Part shown: positions 22,249-35,800 of the stretch, piece after piece
Position numbering within the stretch: position 1 is the stretch's first letter
How the letters are laid out: every line of letters begins with the position of its first letter
NCBI GenBank assembly: GCA_001600095.1
Contig: BCIX01000001.1
Coordinates: 3,993,198-4,057,197 of the forward strand
Direction: 5' to 3'
Source of the DNA: Bullera alba
Lineage: Eukaryota > Basidiomycota > Tremellomycetes > Tremellales > Bulleraceae
DNA: 64,000 bases
Program-made: the position numbers and the translations under genes
The notes under the pieces: model-generated
Seen by the model: only the letters and a program-made list of their open reading frames with translations
Told to the model about the DNA's origin: nothing
Database searches by the model: none

Positions 22249-25200
22249 ATGACGACTGCAGGCGCCGGAATCGAGCTGGGGCCAAGGACGGTCTCGCTCT
22301 CGCATTCAGCTGCCGGTCCAAGTGACTTGTCAAGAGTAGCCAATCCACAACTTGGACCTCAGCCATGGTTCGCGTACCCATCTCCGACGTCGACTCAACT
22401 AGAGGAGGAACTGCCGCCATACTGGGATGCGGAGAGTATTCCTCTGGGACACCTGTTGGATAGGCTGTCGAGGAAAGGGTATGGGGATATGGGAACTCTC
22501 TTGCAGCAAACGTGGGTCATATCATAAGAGGCCGTTGTCGAGCCAGCACTAAAGACATCAGTCTGCCAATATCCCCCCTGAACGAGAAGCCTCGGCATAT
22601 CATCGACTTTGCCAGGACACAACGTCAAGCGGTACTCAAATACCTGGCAATTCTGAGGTGGAAGATGACGGTCGACGTGCCAGTAGCAGGGCCGTCATCA
22701 CAGCCTGCACAGATAGCGAATGGCTACCCTTCATTCCCTACGCCACATTCTAGCGCAGAATCCAACAACACTAGCCCAGCAGCTGGATATGTTGGGCATT
22801 CAGCCAAGGGGAAAGGCAAGGCGATTGAGGAGGAGCTGGATCAATCCGCTGGAGGTCCCCGATTCGGCAAGGTCACGGACGCTAAAAGAGTCGCTCAGTT
22901 CATGGAGCATCAGAACTTGCAGCATGGCATGACAGTAGACCACGTCAAGCACGTCACCCGGATGATAGAGACTTTGAGGTGAGTGGTGCACACGCCTGAA
23001 TTATCGCCGGAGCTGACCCCTGTGGCTATAGGGAGCGGAATCCAGACTTGTTGACCGCAGTTTCACTCTTGTCGCTTGGCACGTATATCAGTCTACCAAC
23101 GGAGATAACTGAGACCCACAAACCGCCTTCGCCCTTGACGAATCGCTCCATACTTCGACTCTTACGGCGCTTGAACCGGCACCTGCAATACCGGCTCAAA
23201 TGCGTCGACTGCCTCCCTTCAGAGATGACCGTGACCGCAGTCGAGAATGGCAAAGCCTATGTGAAAGGCGGCGGAGAATTTGGATGGACCGCTCAGTTGA
23301 CTGTAGTTGGATTTGGGGATGCGCGAGATCCAGAGGAAAGCAGGTGGTGGCTCACCGGGATAGATTGGGGTTGGAGAGAGTCGTCGGGAGTGGGAGACGA
23401 GTCAAAACCGCTACCGAAGCTCAGCACGGAGGATCGGGATCAGACATTGGAGACTGTCAACCGAGAGGTGTTGACACCCAGGAGCACTCAGAATACAGAG
23501 ACCAACGATGAGAACAAGGATGACGGGGACGCGCCTCTTGTCCGACTGTATAATTTCCTGGGTGAGTAGACACCATTGCGAGTCCACTGTTCGTGCGACG
23601 CCTGACCCTTTCTAGAACATTTATCGCTATCGTATCAACTGGAAACGCTGTTCACGCAAGCCATGGCGCTCAGTCAAGGTAGATGGCGGGGGCAGCTTTT
23701 AGTAGAGCTGGATAGGAAGGCCCGGAAATTGAGAGTTCGGTATTGGGTGTGAGTCCAGCTTGGGCCCAGAGTCAAGCTCGAGGCTAATGAGCGATCTTAT
23801 AGGCGAAGACGACCGGCACAACAGTCACAGGCTTCTCAGCAAGGTCCAGGCAAGCGTGTGAATCAATCCAATACGGGACAGCAATGGGAGCCTCTGACTG
23901 GAGGCACCATACACATATCAATCTCCGACGCAGGAAGACCATCCGCGAAGGCGAGTTTACTAGAGCAAACTCTACCCGCATATCTCCGACCCAAGGAACG
24001 AGTCGTCAAGAAGACATTCAGCGTACAATGGGAGATAGGCGAGATCGGAGCTGGTCCTGGATACAAAGCAGGAGATACGATGGACCCGGTCGACCTGAAG
24101 ATCGTGCGTAGTCTCGCCTAATCAAGTGGACACAGCTGACACGAAGTCTAGAATCCGGGTGCAGTCAGCATGTCACACATTCTCACGACGGCTACTCGCA
24201 CCCATGCGGCTCATCTCACTCGCCTCATCAGCACACCCCTCTTGTCGTCCGCTCGACTGGCTGTGCTTCCCTTGACACCGCCCTACCTAGACGAGAGCAG
24301 TGCGGACAATGACGAAGTGCCGCTCGCTTTGCGCATCCCGTTGCCATCGAAGCAGAGACCCACAGCGTTGGTCGTAGGCATATCCGCTCTGACTGGCCTA
24401 ATCAACATCGAGGACGAAGGTGCCACAGAGGCGAGGACCGCGAGGGCACTCATGGCTTGCGCCGCGATCAACGATCAGCGGAGCAGGCTGCAGGATGATC
24501 TCGGTCGCTTGATAGTGGCTGTAAGTGACAATGGCTTAATCATACATAACCGCTGACCCTGTTCGTATATAGGTCATCACCGAGGGTCTAGAGAGCCAGA
24601 TGAGACAGCTGGGCTGGGCACCCACCCGAAGACTACCACTACGGACCCAGGATCTCGCTGCGAATGATCTTCAACCGGCGTCTACGATATATGTGCCGCT
24701 ACCCACCTCTGAATTGCACTTGCTGGTTGCCAAAGTCACTACTCAAGGCATAGTGTTCGAGTTGCTCAAGTTGTCCAAAGTACCCGCGGATAATGGTATA
24801 GGTGTCAAGACAGCAGTCGGCGATAGAAGTCCGATGGACCTCACGCGACTCAGGATGAGGCGACTCAATCGCGAGCAGAATACCGACTCATCGGCAGATG
24901 CCACCCCGGGCGTTGTCCTCAATTTGACCTCAACGTGAGGTGACGTATCTACGCCCTTTGAAGACTGCTGATGGAAATTGAGCAGGTTTGAGATTGACAA
25001 CAGGGATCTCCGAGACGCCTACATCTTCTGCAAGTGAGCTGAAGAATGGCATAGAGGAAGGACGAGCCAGACTGACACACTGCAATTAGCGCTCTGGTCG
25101 CCCAAAATCTGGTTGAGCAGCAATTGAAGGATAGAGCCATCCCCTACAACCTTCAATATCCTCCTACATCGGGGCCTGGAGCTGCAAAGTCCAGCTCGAC

Positions 25201-26552
25201 TGTGGCCGGTATGGTGCCGACCATTGTCGTCAATGCCGACGATCTATTGAAGGACGGTCGGGCCGCCGACGTTGCTTTCCCAAGCGTGTACATCCAGATC
25301 AAGGACTGGTGGAAGGGCGGTAAATGTCATGTGAGCCAAATCCCCCCTTGCACATTCTTCCGCATGCTAAAGCGTTCGTTTCAGGTGATGACGGTTGTTC
25401 GACTTCGTCACAAGCCAGCGTTGACTTCAAATGGTGCCTCCCCGTCAACTGCGAGCCAGGTCATTTCCACGGCCAAAGCCGAGGGTATAACTTTCGATCA
25501 AGCCAACTCGGTCGTCCGGTTCCAAGCCAGTGATATCGCTCGATGCGTTCCGTCCTTCTTGGAGCAATGGGAGCGGTTGTCAAAGGTCATTGTAGTCGCG
25601 GGTGAAGGTAAGTCGGTTATCAATGGACTGTCATTGCCCAGACCTGACGACTCCCTCAGTAAATCGGTTGAACAAATCGGCCGCTTTTCAAAACCTCAAG
25701 ATGCTCTCTTTCGACTTGCGAACTGCGACTTTCTCCTATGCTACAGGTCACATTGCCGCAATCACATATACTCCGCAGGACGATTCCTACGACGTGAGCT
25801 TTTCCTGTGACAACGACCAGGAGAATCCGCATGACAAGATTGCCGGTCTGTTATCGCACCGTCTCAACGAGTTGACTCGGATTGCGACGTCGGTAAAGGG
25901 GGAAAGCAAACGGACAGGCATTGTTTTCATGTCGGTGAGTCGAGATGATGTTGGATCAATTACTGCTGACTATTGCTGACACCCATTCCGCAGCTCATCC
26001 GAGACACGCTGCCTTTCCTGCAAGAAGCTGAGCAACTGCGTTCCGGCGGCAAGTACCCCACCCTGGTCTACCGGTCCGTCTCGGACTTTCGACTTGTTTG
26101 GGATGTGGAACGGACGAAAAGGTCAGTTTGCCTGATCCGACCGTACCTTGCGGACTCTGACTGATTGCCGATCTCGTCGCAGATACGCCATCGACTTCAC
26201 CTTGATACAGTTGGATCGATTCCTGATTCGAGATGCCTCGAAGAGTGGTGACGCCTCGTGTGGTCCAATCACTTCAATTCCAGATATGGTGGATGTCATC
26301 GGCAAGACTTATCAAATCGTCCAGATGGCTCGAAACATCTCGTCTGATGTCAAGGGCGCATACAACTTCGCTAGCTCTCCGTTGAGCAGCATGAACGGCG
26401 GAGAGTCGGCAAAGCCGCAGCAAGAGGTACCAGAGATGATGAGGCTGGACAACGGATCGAGCATGATCTGCTCGGTCAAGGTGATCAGAGATGTAGTGAG
26501 GACGATGGCCGAGGAGGTCAAAGCGCAGCTCGGACCAAACACAAAGCAGTAG
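22249..26552 (+). CDS. MED14: Mediator complex subunit 14
   Basis: The N-terminal Med14 signature is clear: [40 protein letters not shown] and [20 protein letters not shown] followed by LRWK. The next exons give [36 protein letters not shown] and a long weakly conserved middle and C-terminal part of the tail backbone ([51 protein letters not shown]). About fourteen exons and 1,100-1,200 residues, in the usual size range. Med14 is the scaffold joining head, middle and tail modules of Mediator for RNA polymerase II transcription. The start is the first in-frame ATG in the leader. A low-complexity insert (about 22,690-22,850) interrupts the N-terminal domain. Confidence 0.92.
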
Positions 26553-26731
26553 ATCCGAGCAGTACTGGGCTCCTGTATCCTAGCATGAAGGCCTGTATGA
26601 TTTGCCTACTGTGCTGAGTTGTCGCTGCCATGTTGTTGTGCCATGAAAGTAACATGCCGCATGAAGTATATACAAGTACATACCCCAACCCGTCTCCTCT
26701 ACTGCTCTCATCCCATTGTTGCCTGAGACGT

Positions 26732-27974
26732 TTAGTCCTTGTCGGCTTTTCCGACGGTACCTCGCTATCGTCACCGTCAGCCTTCATCGCGTTTCTCATC
26801 GGCACGTCACTCACGAGGAGACCGGTACGTCTGGCAGCAATGAGACCAGCTTTCTGACCGGCGGACGAATCCCTGGCCATTGTGGAAGCGTGACCAATGT
26901 GCTGGTGGTTACCACCACCGTGGGGGTGGTCAACGGGGTTCATGGCAACACCTCGGGTTCGTGGCCACGAGTTCCTCTTGGCCTTCATGGCGTGGTACTT
27001 CCTGCCTGCCTTCAAGAATGGCTTGTCGACTCGACCACCACCGGCAACGATACCAACAACAGCTCGGCATCGCGAGTTGACGACCTCTGAAAACGAGCTC
27101 AATCAGCGAAACGTCCTCATAAGACGGGCGGAGCATCAACTCACTCTTAGATCCGGAAGGAAGTCTGATTCGGGTCTTGCCGTCGTCACCGTGGCCGATA
27201 ACAGTGGCGTAGTTTCCGGATGTTCGGGCCAAAGCTCCCCTGTCTCCAACCTTCTCCTCGACGTTGCAGACAATGGTACCCTCTGGGCATTGAGCGATGG
27301 GGAGAACGTTTCCGACGTTGAGGGTGGCCTTCTTTCCGCAGTAGATGAAGGATCCGGTGGAGATACCCTCAGCAGCGATGAAGGTCTCCTTTCGGAGCTT
27401 GTACCTGTATGGGTCTCGGAAGACAACAGTGGCGAGGGGGGCACCTCTGAGACGGATATCAGCGCCTGATCAACGAGCTGACCTCGATCTATGCCCAGCG
27501 AAGTTCTCCTCCTCCTATCCCTGCTCCAATCGGCCGACGAGCCTAGCCCGGTGTCCAGTCCGCCAATCCAAACTCCTCCTAGATCCGCAATCCGCTGGTC
27601 TCTCAAACAACAACTCACCGTCCAGCGTCGTGGATGATCTCTTTCACGACACCCCTGATGTAACCGTTCTTCTCGGCGAAGTCGACATTCCTCAGTCGAG
27701 CAGGGTTTTTGTTGTGGTGGGTGTGGGATTTGAAGATACCCCCGGACTTTCTTTGCGACCTGATAACTCGCTACAGGGGCACTAGATCAGCACAAATCCT
27801 TTCCAGCTATCACTCCAAGATCCAAGCATCCCCTGGCCGTATCCCAGACATCGACGAATCCCATCTTGCTCCCCGCACACTGTGCTCCTCCTATCCCGCA
27901 TCGATGTCTGTTCCGTGACCGGCCAAGCGAGAAGGCAGGGTGTGGGTTGAAAGAGAATCTCGACGTACACCCAT
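26732..27974 (-). CDS. RPL2: 60S ribosomal protein uL2 (eukaryotic L8, yeast Rpl2)
   Basis: The coding sequence opens with a 6-nt exon (ATGGGT, 27974-27969) and a 198-nt intron (27771-27968, donor GTACGT). Exon 2 reads [20 protein letters not shown]. Later exons contain [54 protein letters not shown] and the peptidyl-transferase-centre loop [16 protein letters not shown]. The final intron lets AARRTGLL join [10 protein letters not shown] and TAA at 26734-26732; reading through that intron gives a false long tail. The protein is a core large-subunit component. About 255 residues, normal for the family. Intron positions near the start and within conserved loops are typical for ribosomal genes in these fungi. 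Confidence 0.95.
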
Positions 27975-28387
27975 CTTGCTGTTTCCTTTCCTACTAGGTT
28001 GGACAGCGAAAGAATCTCTTGATGGCTAGCAAGAAGGAGGACCGTTAGACCAGGATCTTTTGCACAAACCGTCCCAGCCTGCTGCCAATCCCAGCACTCA
28101 CAGGGCGCGGAAGAGGCGGAATCAAAAATCGACGCTTGACGCATTGCAGAACGGAATTAAAATCATCGGCGTTATGCCAGTGGCGCGGATCTGCCATTCT
28201 TAACACCGACACTTTCGGCATTTCAGCTAACTCGCGTTCGGGCTGGGTGCTGCTGGGTGGCGCACTGCAACCGGTGGCCGATGCGTCTAAGCTTACAACG
28301 TGCATTGTAGATAGGTAGACTGTCTGCTCTAAACAGCTGAACCATTATCCTACCCTATGCTAGGAAACTCATGAGACGCATCTCCTT
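27975..28387. promoter_or_regulatory. uL2 promoter and Psy2 3' region
   Basis: About 410 bases upstream of the uL2 start and downstream of the Psy2 stop (tandem minus-strand genes). It should hold the strong uL2 promoter. No repeat or RNA gene is seen. Confidence 0.5.
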
Positions 28388-31300
28388 CTACTTGCTGACC
28401 CCGCCTCCGGCACCGAACCTCCGCAGACTTCCTAGACTCAGCTTGATCTTCTTACCAACTCCTTCTTTCTCGCCCTTGCCTTTGATGTCGCCCGTCGGAC
28501 TAGGCGGTTCACTCGTTATCGCTTCAATTGTGGGTGATGTAGCCGAAGTGTCTGTCGCCGGTTTCACATCCTTTGCTGCCTTGCCTCCTAGCAATCCCGC
28601 GAATCCCTCCTCTTCCTCTTCTTCTCTCATTCGCTTCGCCCGCATCTTCAGCGCGACGTCACCGAGGTCTTCCTCGAGAATATCATTAGGCTTGATATCA
28701 CCATTCGCAGCGGTTCCTAGCGAGTTTTTCTTCTCATCGTCCAGTTGCGATTGTAGCGGTTTCAACAACGGCGATTGTCCACCGGCAGATCCATCCGAAT
28801 CGCTGCCATCGTCGTAGTCTAGACCTAGGGACGGGCTCGGAGAGGTCGGCGAGGGCGCACCGCCTCTGATCATCTTGCCCGGGCTGGCTGCGTTGGGCCT
28901 TTGTCTTCGTAACGATTCCCGAGGAGAGGGCTTTCTCTTCTTGCTCTGAGGTGAGGCATTCGGCGAGCTTGACGTAGCTGTTGCTGATGGGGAAGGCTGA
29001 TGAGGTCCGATCGTGTCGTCCTCATTATCGCTAGTATTGAAGTAATCGTCTTCCTGAGCGTCCGCGTTTCGCTTCCATGCATTGCTCGACTCTGCTTCCG
29101 CTTGAGCGTTCTGTGTTGGTGCGGGCGCCGGCTCATTGTTCTGCTCATAGCGCGTCACTAGTCCAGCGATATACGGCTTGATGAATGGTCTGCCCGCTAG
29201 CGCTTCCAGTCTCGGACGATACTGGTCGAACAGGTGGTTGATGATGGGTTTGAGATTTTCCTATAACGCAGGTCAACACAGATTCCGATGAGCAGACCTG
29301 CTAATGCTTACCCTTCGCACCAGGTCCAAAACCTCCATACAAGAGCTGCTCAGCATGTTATCCCTTGTCGATTCCTCCGATAGCAGGTCGAGTAAGGGTA
29401 AGAACATGTGATTCTTGGTGAAGTATCGGTGGATGAAGTGGTTGGGCACTCGCAAGCAGGATTTGATGAATCGCAAAGCAGCTATGAGGTAAAGTTAGTC
29501 GCAAGACCTATTGCGACACTGAGCTGACATACCATGACGCAGTGGCTTGTCCTTGATGTACAACAAGGACACGATCTGCCGTGAGATAGGTGTTGAGAGG
29601 ATGAAGTAGCTCGTCCTGCTTGCCTGGGCCTGATTGTTGATTTGGTAAGAGAGCAGTTCTACGAGAAGGTGATACAGTGATATTTTCTCGCGGGGGAATT
29701 TGGCTGTACCTAGTAATGGTTAGTGACCTGACCGTTCTGCGGCTACGTGCTTCTACTCACTGTCGGCGGGCTTCATCTCAGGCAGATCTGTCAATGGCTT
29801 GAACAGCGTGGCGATGCAATTTTCGTGGAAGTAGGAGGTGAAGTTTTCGGATACTGGACCTTCTTTCCTTGGAATGAAGCCCTGCGTTTCATCAGCATCA
29901 AGGTATCGGTGTGCGGTGACTGGTATTGTACTTACATTCTCCTCTGCAGAAGTGTCCAGTATCAACCGCAGACTGTCGCCCAGCTGACTGAGAAGACCCA
30001 GATTCTTCGTCGTATGCAGGAGATCCAGTATGCTGAAGATGAGTGTCCGCCGCTTGGACTCCTCCTCCTTGAGAACGTGCATCCTGACCATGTTGATGTC
30101 GTGTTCGACCGCCAGGGTGAGGATCTCCGCTCCAGCATGCAACAGCTGGGCCTCTTGGCGCGAGAACGCCCATTCACACACAAACAGCAGCCCTCGGTCC
30201 AATAGGTTTCGGTATAGCTGCAGCCTGTTTGGCAGCTGAACACCTTTACCAAGCACCATGAGCTGGTTCAGGAAAAGAACGACATCACGCTTGTGCTCGC
30301 TAAGGGGAATCTGTTGTCCGTCAGGCCCAGCGATGGTCGCCTCGGCTTGTGATGATTGCTGGCCAGCTTTGGGCGAGCTGGCGGGGTCTTTGAAGGTGGC
30401 GAGGAGTTCAGTGAGTACCCCATCGTTGGTCTGTATGTGGGTGATGATATCCACTTGGGTGAAAAAGACGAAACCGTTCAAGGTACCGAAAGTGCCGTCA
30501 TCCAGAAGCCTTGCGAGAACGACGTCGCGCAGATATTGGACGCGGAAGAGCTGATGGATCTTCTGACGGATATTTGGCGCCTTGATGTCGACAACTTGAC
30601 GGAATCGGGCAATTTCCGAGAAGAATGTACGATAAGAAGCTTTAAGATTGGGGAAGTCTGGGTCATCTGAGGGTGCGCGTCAGTACAAGCACATGTTCCT
30701 TGTTTGCCAGCACTTACACTCGAACATGCCAATAATACCCATGAAGACGTCGTCTTGGAGTATATACTCCAATATCGTGTTGTCGTTGAACATCACTGTA
30801 GAATTATATCAGCCTAATTATCCACCCTCTCAAATTCGCGACTCACGTATTGTCTGCATCAGCGAACAAAGGGCGTGAAGATCGTCCAGACTTTCCAGGT
30901 CTTCAGCTTGCTCGAAGACGACGATCAATTGTTTGATGTAGTCCTGAAGAGAATTAGCACCGAATGGAGACCCGTTTGACCACTCTCACCTCTGAGATGA
31001 TATGCTCCACAGCTCGTTCGCGTCCTACCGCTGACTTTGCCTGCATCCTCAACCACATTTCTTGCTGTCTGAAAGCAAGGTAAGCAGTAGTGCGCGACCG
31101 GTGGTACCTCACGGCACTCACTTGATATTGGCTAGTGTGGGAGCCTCCCATGCCGTTCTGTTCTCCCCTAGGGGCAACTGGGCGACTGACCCAGCTAGTA
31201 AAGGCGACTGTGACATCGGAGATGAAGAAGACGGGACCGCCAGTTGCTCAGCTTCCGCTACAGAACGCTGGCGTCAGGATTGATGGCTCATGGACCAAAA

Positions 31301-32151
31301 ATGACGTGTGAACTCACTTGGCATGTTGTTGAGATGCCTCTGAACTTCTGAAATGAACTGCCAAATATCCTCACATCCTTCTGCATCTTGGAAAGACAAG
31401 GCGATATCCAGTTGAGATGCCGGTTCCGTCCATACTATCAGGGTGTCTGTACAGGCAGTCAGCCTAAGCCCTACTCGCAATTCCGAGACGACATAGCACT
31501 GACCTTGCTGTCGCGCATAAATGTCGTCTTTCTCGACTCTCGAGCTGAGCAGCAATTCCTCCTTGAGGAAACCGCCAGGTTCGTCACTGCCTCCAACTCC
31601 ATCCTCGCCTTCACCACCCTTCTCCGGCTGTTCCTCTGCCTCTACGATCAGAAGCGCTAGATCTCTAGTATCGTCGTAGACTCCTTTGCAATAGCCTGTG
31701 CCTCGGTCATACCAGGAGGAATCGCGGAGCTCGTACACCTAAGACAGCGGGTCACGATTACGCCGATTCCCCTTCGGATTTGCCAGAGAGAGGTAGGTCC
31801 ATAGCAAAGGATCTGACTCACTTTGACTCGCTTTCCCTCTTGCATGAGACCTGGATCTTGATCGCCCATGAGGGCATCTCCAGCCTGCTCCCCTGGCCTC
31901 TGATCACCTTGGTTTTCTTCAGAATCCTCGATAGCGCTCCCTGACCCAGGTGTGACGTCGAGCTCGCCGCCCGAGTCATTACTTGAGTCCAGAGAACTTC
32001 CTTCTGATGGGGCTTGATCCACCATGGACTGGCCATCCACTCCAAGGTCTATCGACGGCATAGATGACCCCGCTGCGTCCTGTCCATTCGCAGCGAGGTC
32101 TCCCAAGACGCTAGCGTTGACCACGTCGTCATTGTTCTGAGAGACATTCAT
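28388..32151 (-). CDS. PSY2: Protein phosphatase 4 regulatory subunit 3 (SMEK/Psy2)
   Basis: After an acidic N-terminal extension of about 105 residues (MNVSQNNDDVVNASVL onward), an EVH1/PH-like domain begins RVKVYELRDSSWYDRGTGYC and includes DLALLIVEAEE and TLIVWTEP. The SMEK helical region then follows in many exons: GCEDIWQFISEVQRHLNN, LNQLMVLGKGVQLPNRLQLY, FVCEWAFSRQEAQLLHAGAE, SILDLLHTTKNLGLLSQLGD and FIKSCLRVPNHFIHRYFTKN. The C-terminus is disordered, acidic and basic by turns, with KRKPSP and a final GSLRRFG. Psy2/SMEK recruits substrates to the PP4 catalytic subunit in DNA-damage recovery and nutrient signalling. The ATG at 32151 is chosen because the reading frame there follows a TTG. 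Roughly a dozen introns. Call is strong. Confidence 0.92.
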
Positions 32152-32800
32152 CAAAGCGCCCAGAATGAAGGGGTGCTCGGAGGAAAGATCTAGTCGAACA
32201 GGCGAAGTTTGTCGGTCACACTACACCATCCGATACCAAAGGTGGAAGAGGATATTGACGTGTCACGAGAGCTTTCGGTTTCCGACCAGAATGTTGGATC
32301 GAAACAGTACACTACACGCTCCTCGTCCAGTCGTGTCTCGAGCTACGGGCTGTGAACCTTTGTGCTGTGATGAGCACTGCTGAAAGCGTGTTTTGGTAGT
32401 CTATGGTCAATAACAAACAGGTTAGGTTTGGTGGCCACCAGCTCGGTCATTCGAAGTGGTGGAAATTTGATTCCGTCTCACGCTTGACACCTCGAAGGCT
32501 CGACGAGTTCCTTCGGGTCATCGACCTCGCTCTGCACATCACTGCACGGTCTATCTCTTGCTACGCGACAGCGCCTGGATGGACTCGCCAAATGCGTCAT
32601 AGAGAGACTGGAAGGACTGCGCGACACCCTTGACTGAGTCCACACCCATATTGTCATGGTCGCGACACCTTGGTGAATCCTAAGAACCCTCCTTCGACAT
32701 TACCACTTGTCAATCGCTGCGACCCCTATCGGCCCTTCCCTTCACCCAAAAGTCAAGCTCCCCTTGTTATACTCCGAAAGGGGGGTCTCAGTACAATCCA
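32152..32800. promoter_or_regulatory. Divergent intergenic region, Psy2 (-) / Ulp1 (+)
   Basis: About 650 bases between divergent starts, with C/T-rich tracts close to the Ulp1 ATG. No coding evidence and no repeats. Confidence 0.5.
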
Positions 32801-35800
32801 ATGGCACCCAAGAGGTCTCGCGATCCCTCGCCTGTCGGAGTTCATGCCGATGGGACTCTTGTACAAACCGATGACCCGAACAAACGACAAAAGTCCAGCA
32901 CAACAGACTCGTCACCTGAGCCTCCTTCGAAGCGCCTGACCTGGTTATCCAGTTTGAAGAGTGTGTTCTTCCCAATGTCGCGTAGGACAGAGACTATATC
33001 GGAGAGTGAGTGAGAATACGATGGGTATCAAAGCTTGCAGCTACTCATTGCTTCCATTTCCTCTAGTGCGCAAACGAAAGTCTACGCAGCCATCACCTTC
33101 TACCCAGGGCACAGTGTTAGGCATCGAAGGATCATCGGCTGATCATACGCTCGGGGAGGAGAACGGGCACCGTGCATCCGTTTCCGCGGACCCACAATCA
33201 TCATCACGGCCTCACTCGACAGCATCAGATACAACCAGTCAAGACAGTATCGGCTCAACGCTCCAGTCTCAAACAGCTGGATCTTCTATCTCTGCCATAT
33301 ATCCTTCCCTTCCAAACCCGTCGCCAGCAAAAGCAACAATATCGTCCAGCATATATCCCTCCATACCTACCTACCCCAGCGCCCCGGTTGACTCGGATGA
33401 GCAGCAGCAGGAGACGCACTTCCGCGGTGATCAGGTTTCCAAAATCGAACGAAATGCTGCTTCCACCGATGATTCATACGTATCGCAGTCCATCGGGACT
33501 TCAGCCTCCGCCTCTGAATCCCCAGTCGTCGACAGCCGTTGCAAGTCCCCCGATTCTCGCTCCGCCAGTCCTAACATCAACTCGGTCTCTGTTGTGGTTG
33601 AGCAATATCACAGCAAACCAATCTCTTCACCGTCGATCGATGATGACCGGGAGCTACATCAGGAGGAAGAGGGCAAAGATGGAGCTGGGGAGGGACAGGC
33701 CGAGCGGGAACAGTATGAGCTGGATGACGCTGAAGAAGAACAGGAGGGTGATGCGGATCAGACACAGGATGCCGACGAGAACGCGGACTCTATCTTCGAA
33801 GACGACTCACAGTCCACTAGCCCTAACGCTGGTATTATCTCCGGTACAGGAACCGCCCAAGAGCCTATAGAACTACTGGACGACACGTCTTCCGAGAGCT
33901 CTGAGCCCTCGACGTCGGCACCTCAATCTCCAGCCTCGACATCACGGTCATATCAACCTGCATATGCTGGTAGTATAGCGGCCTTCGTTCGGCCGCCACC
34001 TCGCCGGCCTGACCTCAGCACCGCCAATCGTCCTTCACGCTCGTATACCTGGCTGGACGGTACAAGCGATAGTGCGCCGTCAACCCCTCGGTCCAGACCG
34101 CGCCATCAGTATAACTCAACGTATGAGGCTAGTCCGGCAAAGTCGTATCGCGGCGCACCACGGAATAAGCTGAGGCAGCAGGAATTGAACCGGAAGCGCA
34201 GTCGGAGCAGTATACTGCAAGTCACACGGGGTCAAGGGAAAGGCGTCGAGGCTGCGGGCAGAAGAGCGCTCAAATTGTTTGAGAGTCCGAGTCGGAAGAA
34301 GCAGATTCTGTACCAGAGCGGTGAGTGACGAGTGGCTAGACGAATGGAGCCTCTGCTCACCACAGCTACAGCAATATCGACTGGAATGGACACAAAGAAG
34401 GCGTATCAGAAGTTAATGCTAGGGGCATCATTCGAGAGACTGATCACTCACCGACCTAGCGTGAGTTGTCGCTTGATATCAAGGTCCAATTGAGATGAGC
34501 TTCATGCTGAACTCTTACAGGCTACTGCCGCTCCGGCCAGCGCGTCGACATTCGCGTCTAAGGCGAGAACGGCCATTCCTAAGCAGTGAGTCGGTCACGG
34601 TCCGAGCAATTTGTGACCTGAGCTCACGCAGCTCTCAGTCGGGAATCCCAAGTCCAAGACATCATCGACAAGCTAAAAGCAAGCAAAGTCCAGGAGGACG
34701 AGGAAGCTCGACAGAGGCTCCGACCATCGGTGCCGACCAAAATGGCACCAAAGCGACTGGCCCGAGTTCGAGAACTGCTGAAAGACCGGTCTTTTCACAA
34801 GGAATTCCTGGGCGGTGGACAGATGAACCACGGCTCGATGAACAGGCTCAAACCGGAACAATGGCTGGACGACGAGTGCATCAACTCGTACGGCTTCATG
34901 ATGCAACAGCGAGCGGATCAACATGTGGCGCAGAAGAAATCGAACAAGGGTATGAACGGCACCGCCGCTGCGCACGATAGCTCAAAGGTCCTCGATATGC
35001 ACTACTTCAACTCATTCTGGTATGAAAAAGTCAAAACCCACGGCCACGACGGTGTGAGGAGATGGACAAAGAAGGCGAGTAGACGCAATACCGTACACGG
35101 GGCTTTAGTACTGACCGTGGCGTTAGGTGGATCTGTTCTCCAAGGATGTGGTGGTCTTCCCCATCAACCTCGGCAGTATGCACTGGGTGGCCGGAGTGAT
35201 CAACATGCGGCTGAAGCGTATCGAGTTTTACGACTCGATGGGCGACAGGTCGAATTACAGGAAGAGAATCTTCGCGGTGAGCTCTCACGACCACGGTGAT
35301 CTATGTTTTGGTACAAGGGCTGATCGAGATGGCTGAAGGACCTCTTTGGATACCTGGAGGCAGAATATCAGGCCAAGAGGAAAAAACCTTTCCCTCGCGA
35401 CGAGTGGACCACAGCCTTTTCGCAAGTGAGTAATGTCCCATCCCCTCACCCACCCACATACCCCACCGCGCAAGATGAAAAACTTTCACAAAAGAGGCTG
35501 TCGAGACGGGTCGAGGTTTTGCCCGTCGATGCGAACGTGGAGCTGGCTTTGGTCTGGGAGGTACGCTCTGCCATTTCGGTTCGTCCGGATTTGGTATAGA
35601 AACCGCCGGGCTGGGGTCGGCTCAAGAGGAGAACGGAAATCTGAACATTCGCAATCATCCTCCAGGAGAATCAAGCGCCGAGGTAAGGATAGGACACGAG
35701 CTGACGTGTCACTCTCTACTAGTCCACGCCGCAGCAGAACAACGGGTCGGACTGCGGAGTATTCACCTGTCAAACGCTCGAGCTGATCTCTCGAGGGGTC

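Noticed and set aside
26518..26790. Long C-terminal tail on uL2 (through [11 protein letters not shown])
   Set aside because: It is readthrough of a GTGAGT...GATAG intron; splicing gives the normal short uL2 end and stop.
33172..33870. 232-codon second plus-strand frame inside Ulp1
   Set aside because: It is a shifted-frame shadow of the Ser/Pro-rich Ulp1 N-terminus.
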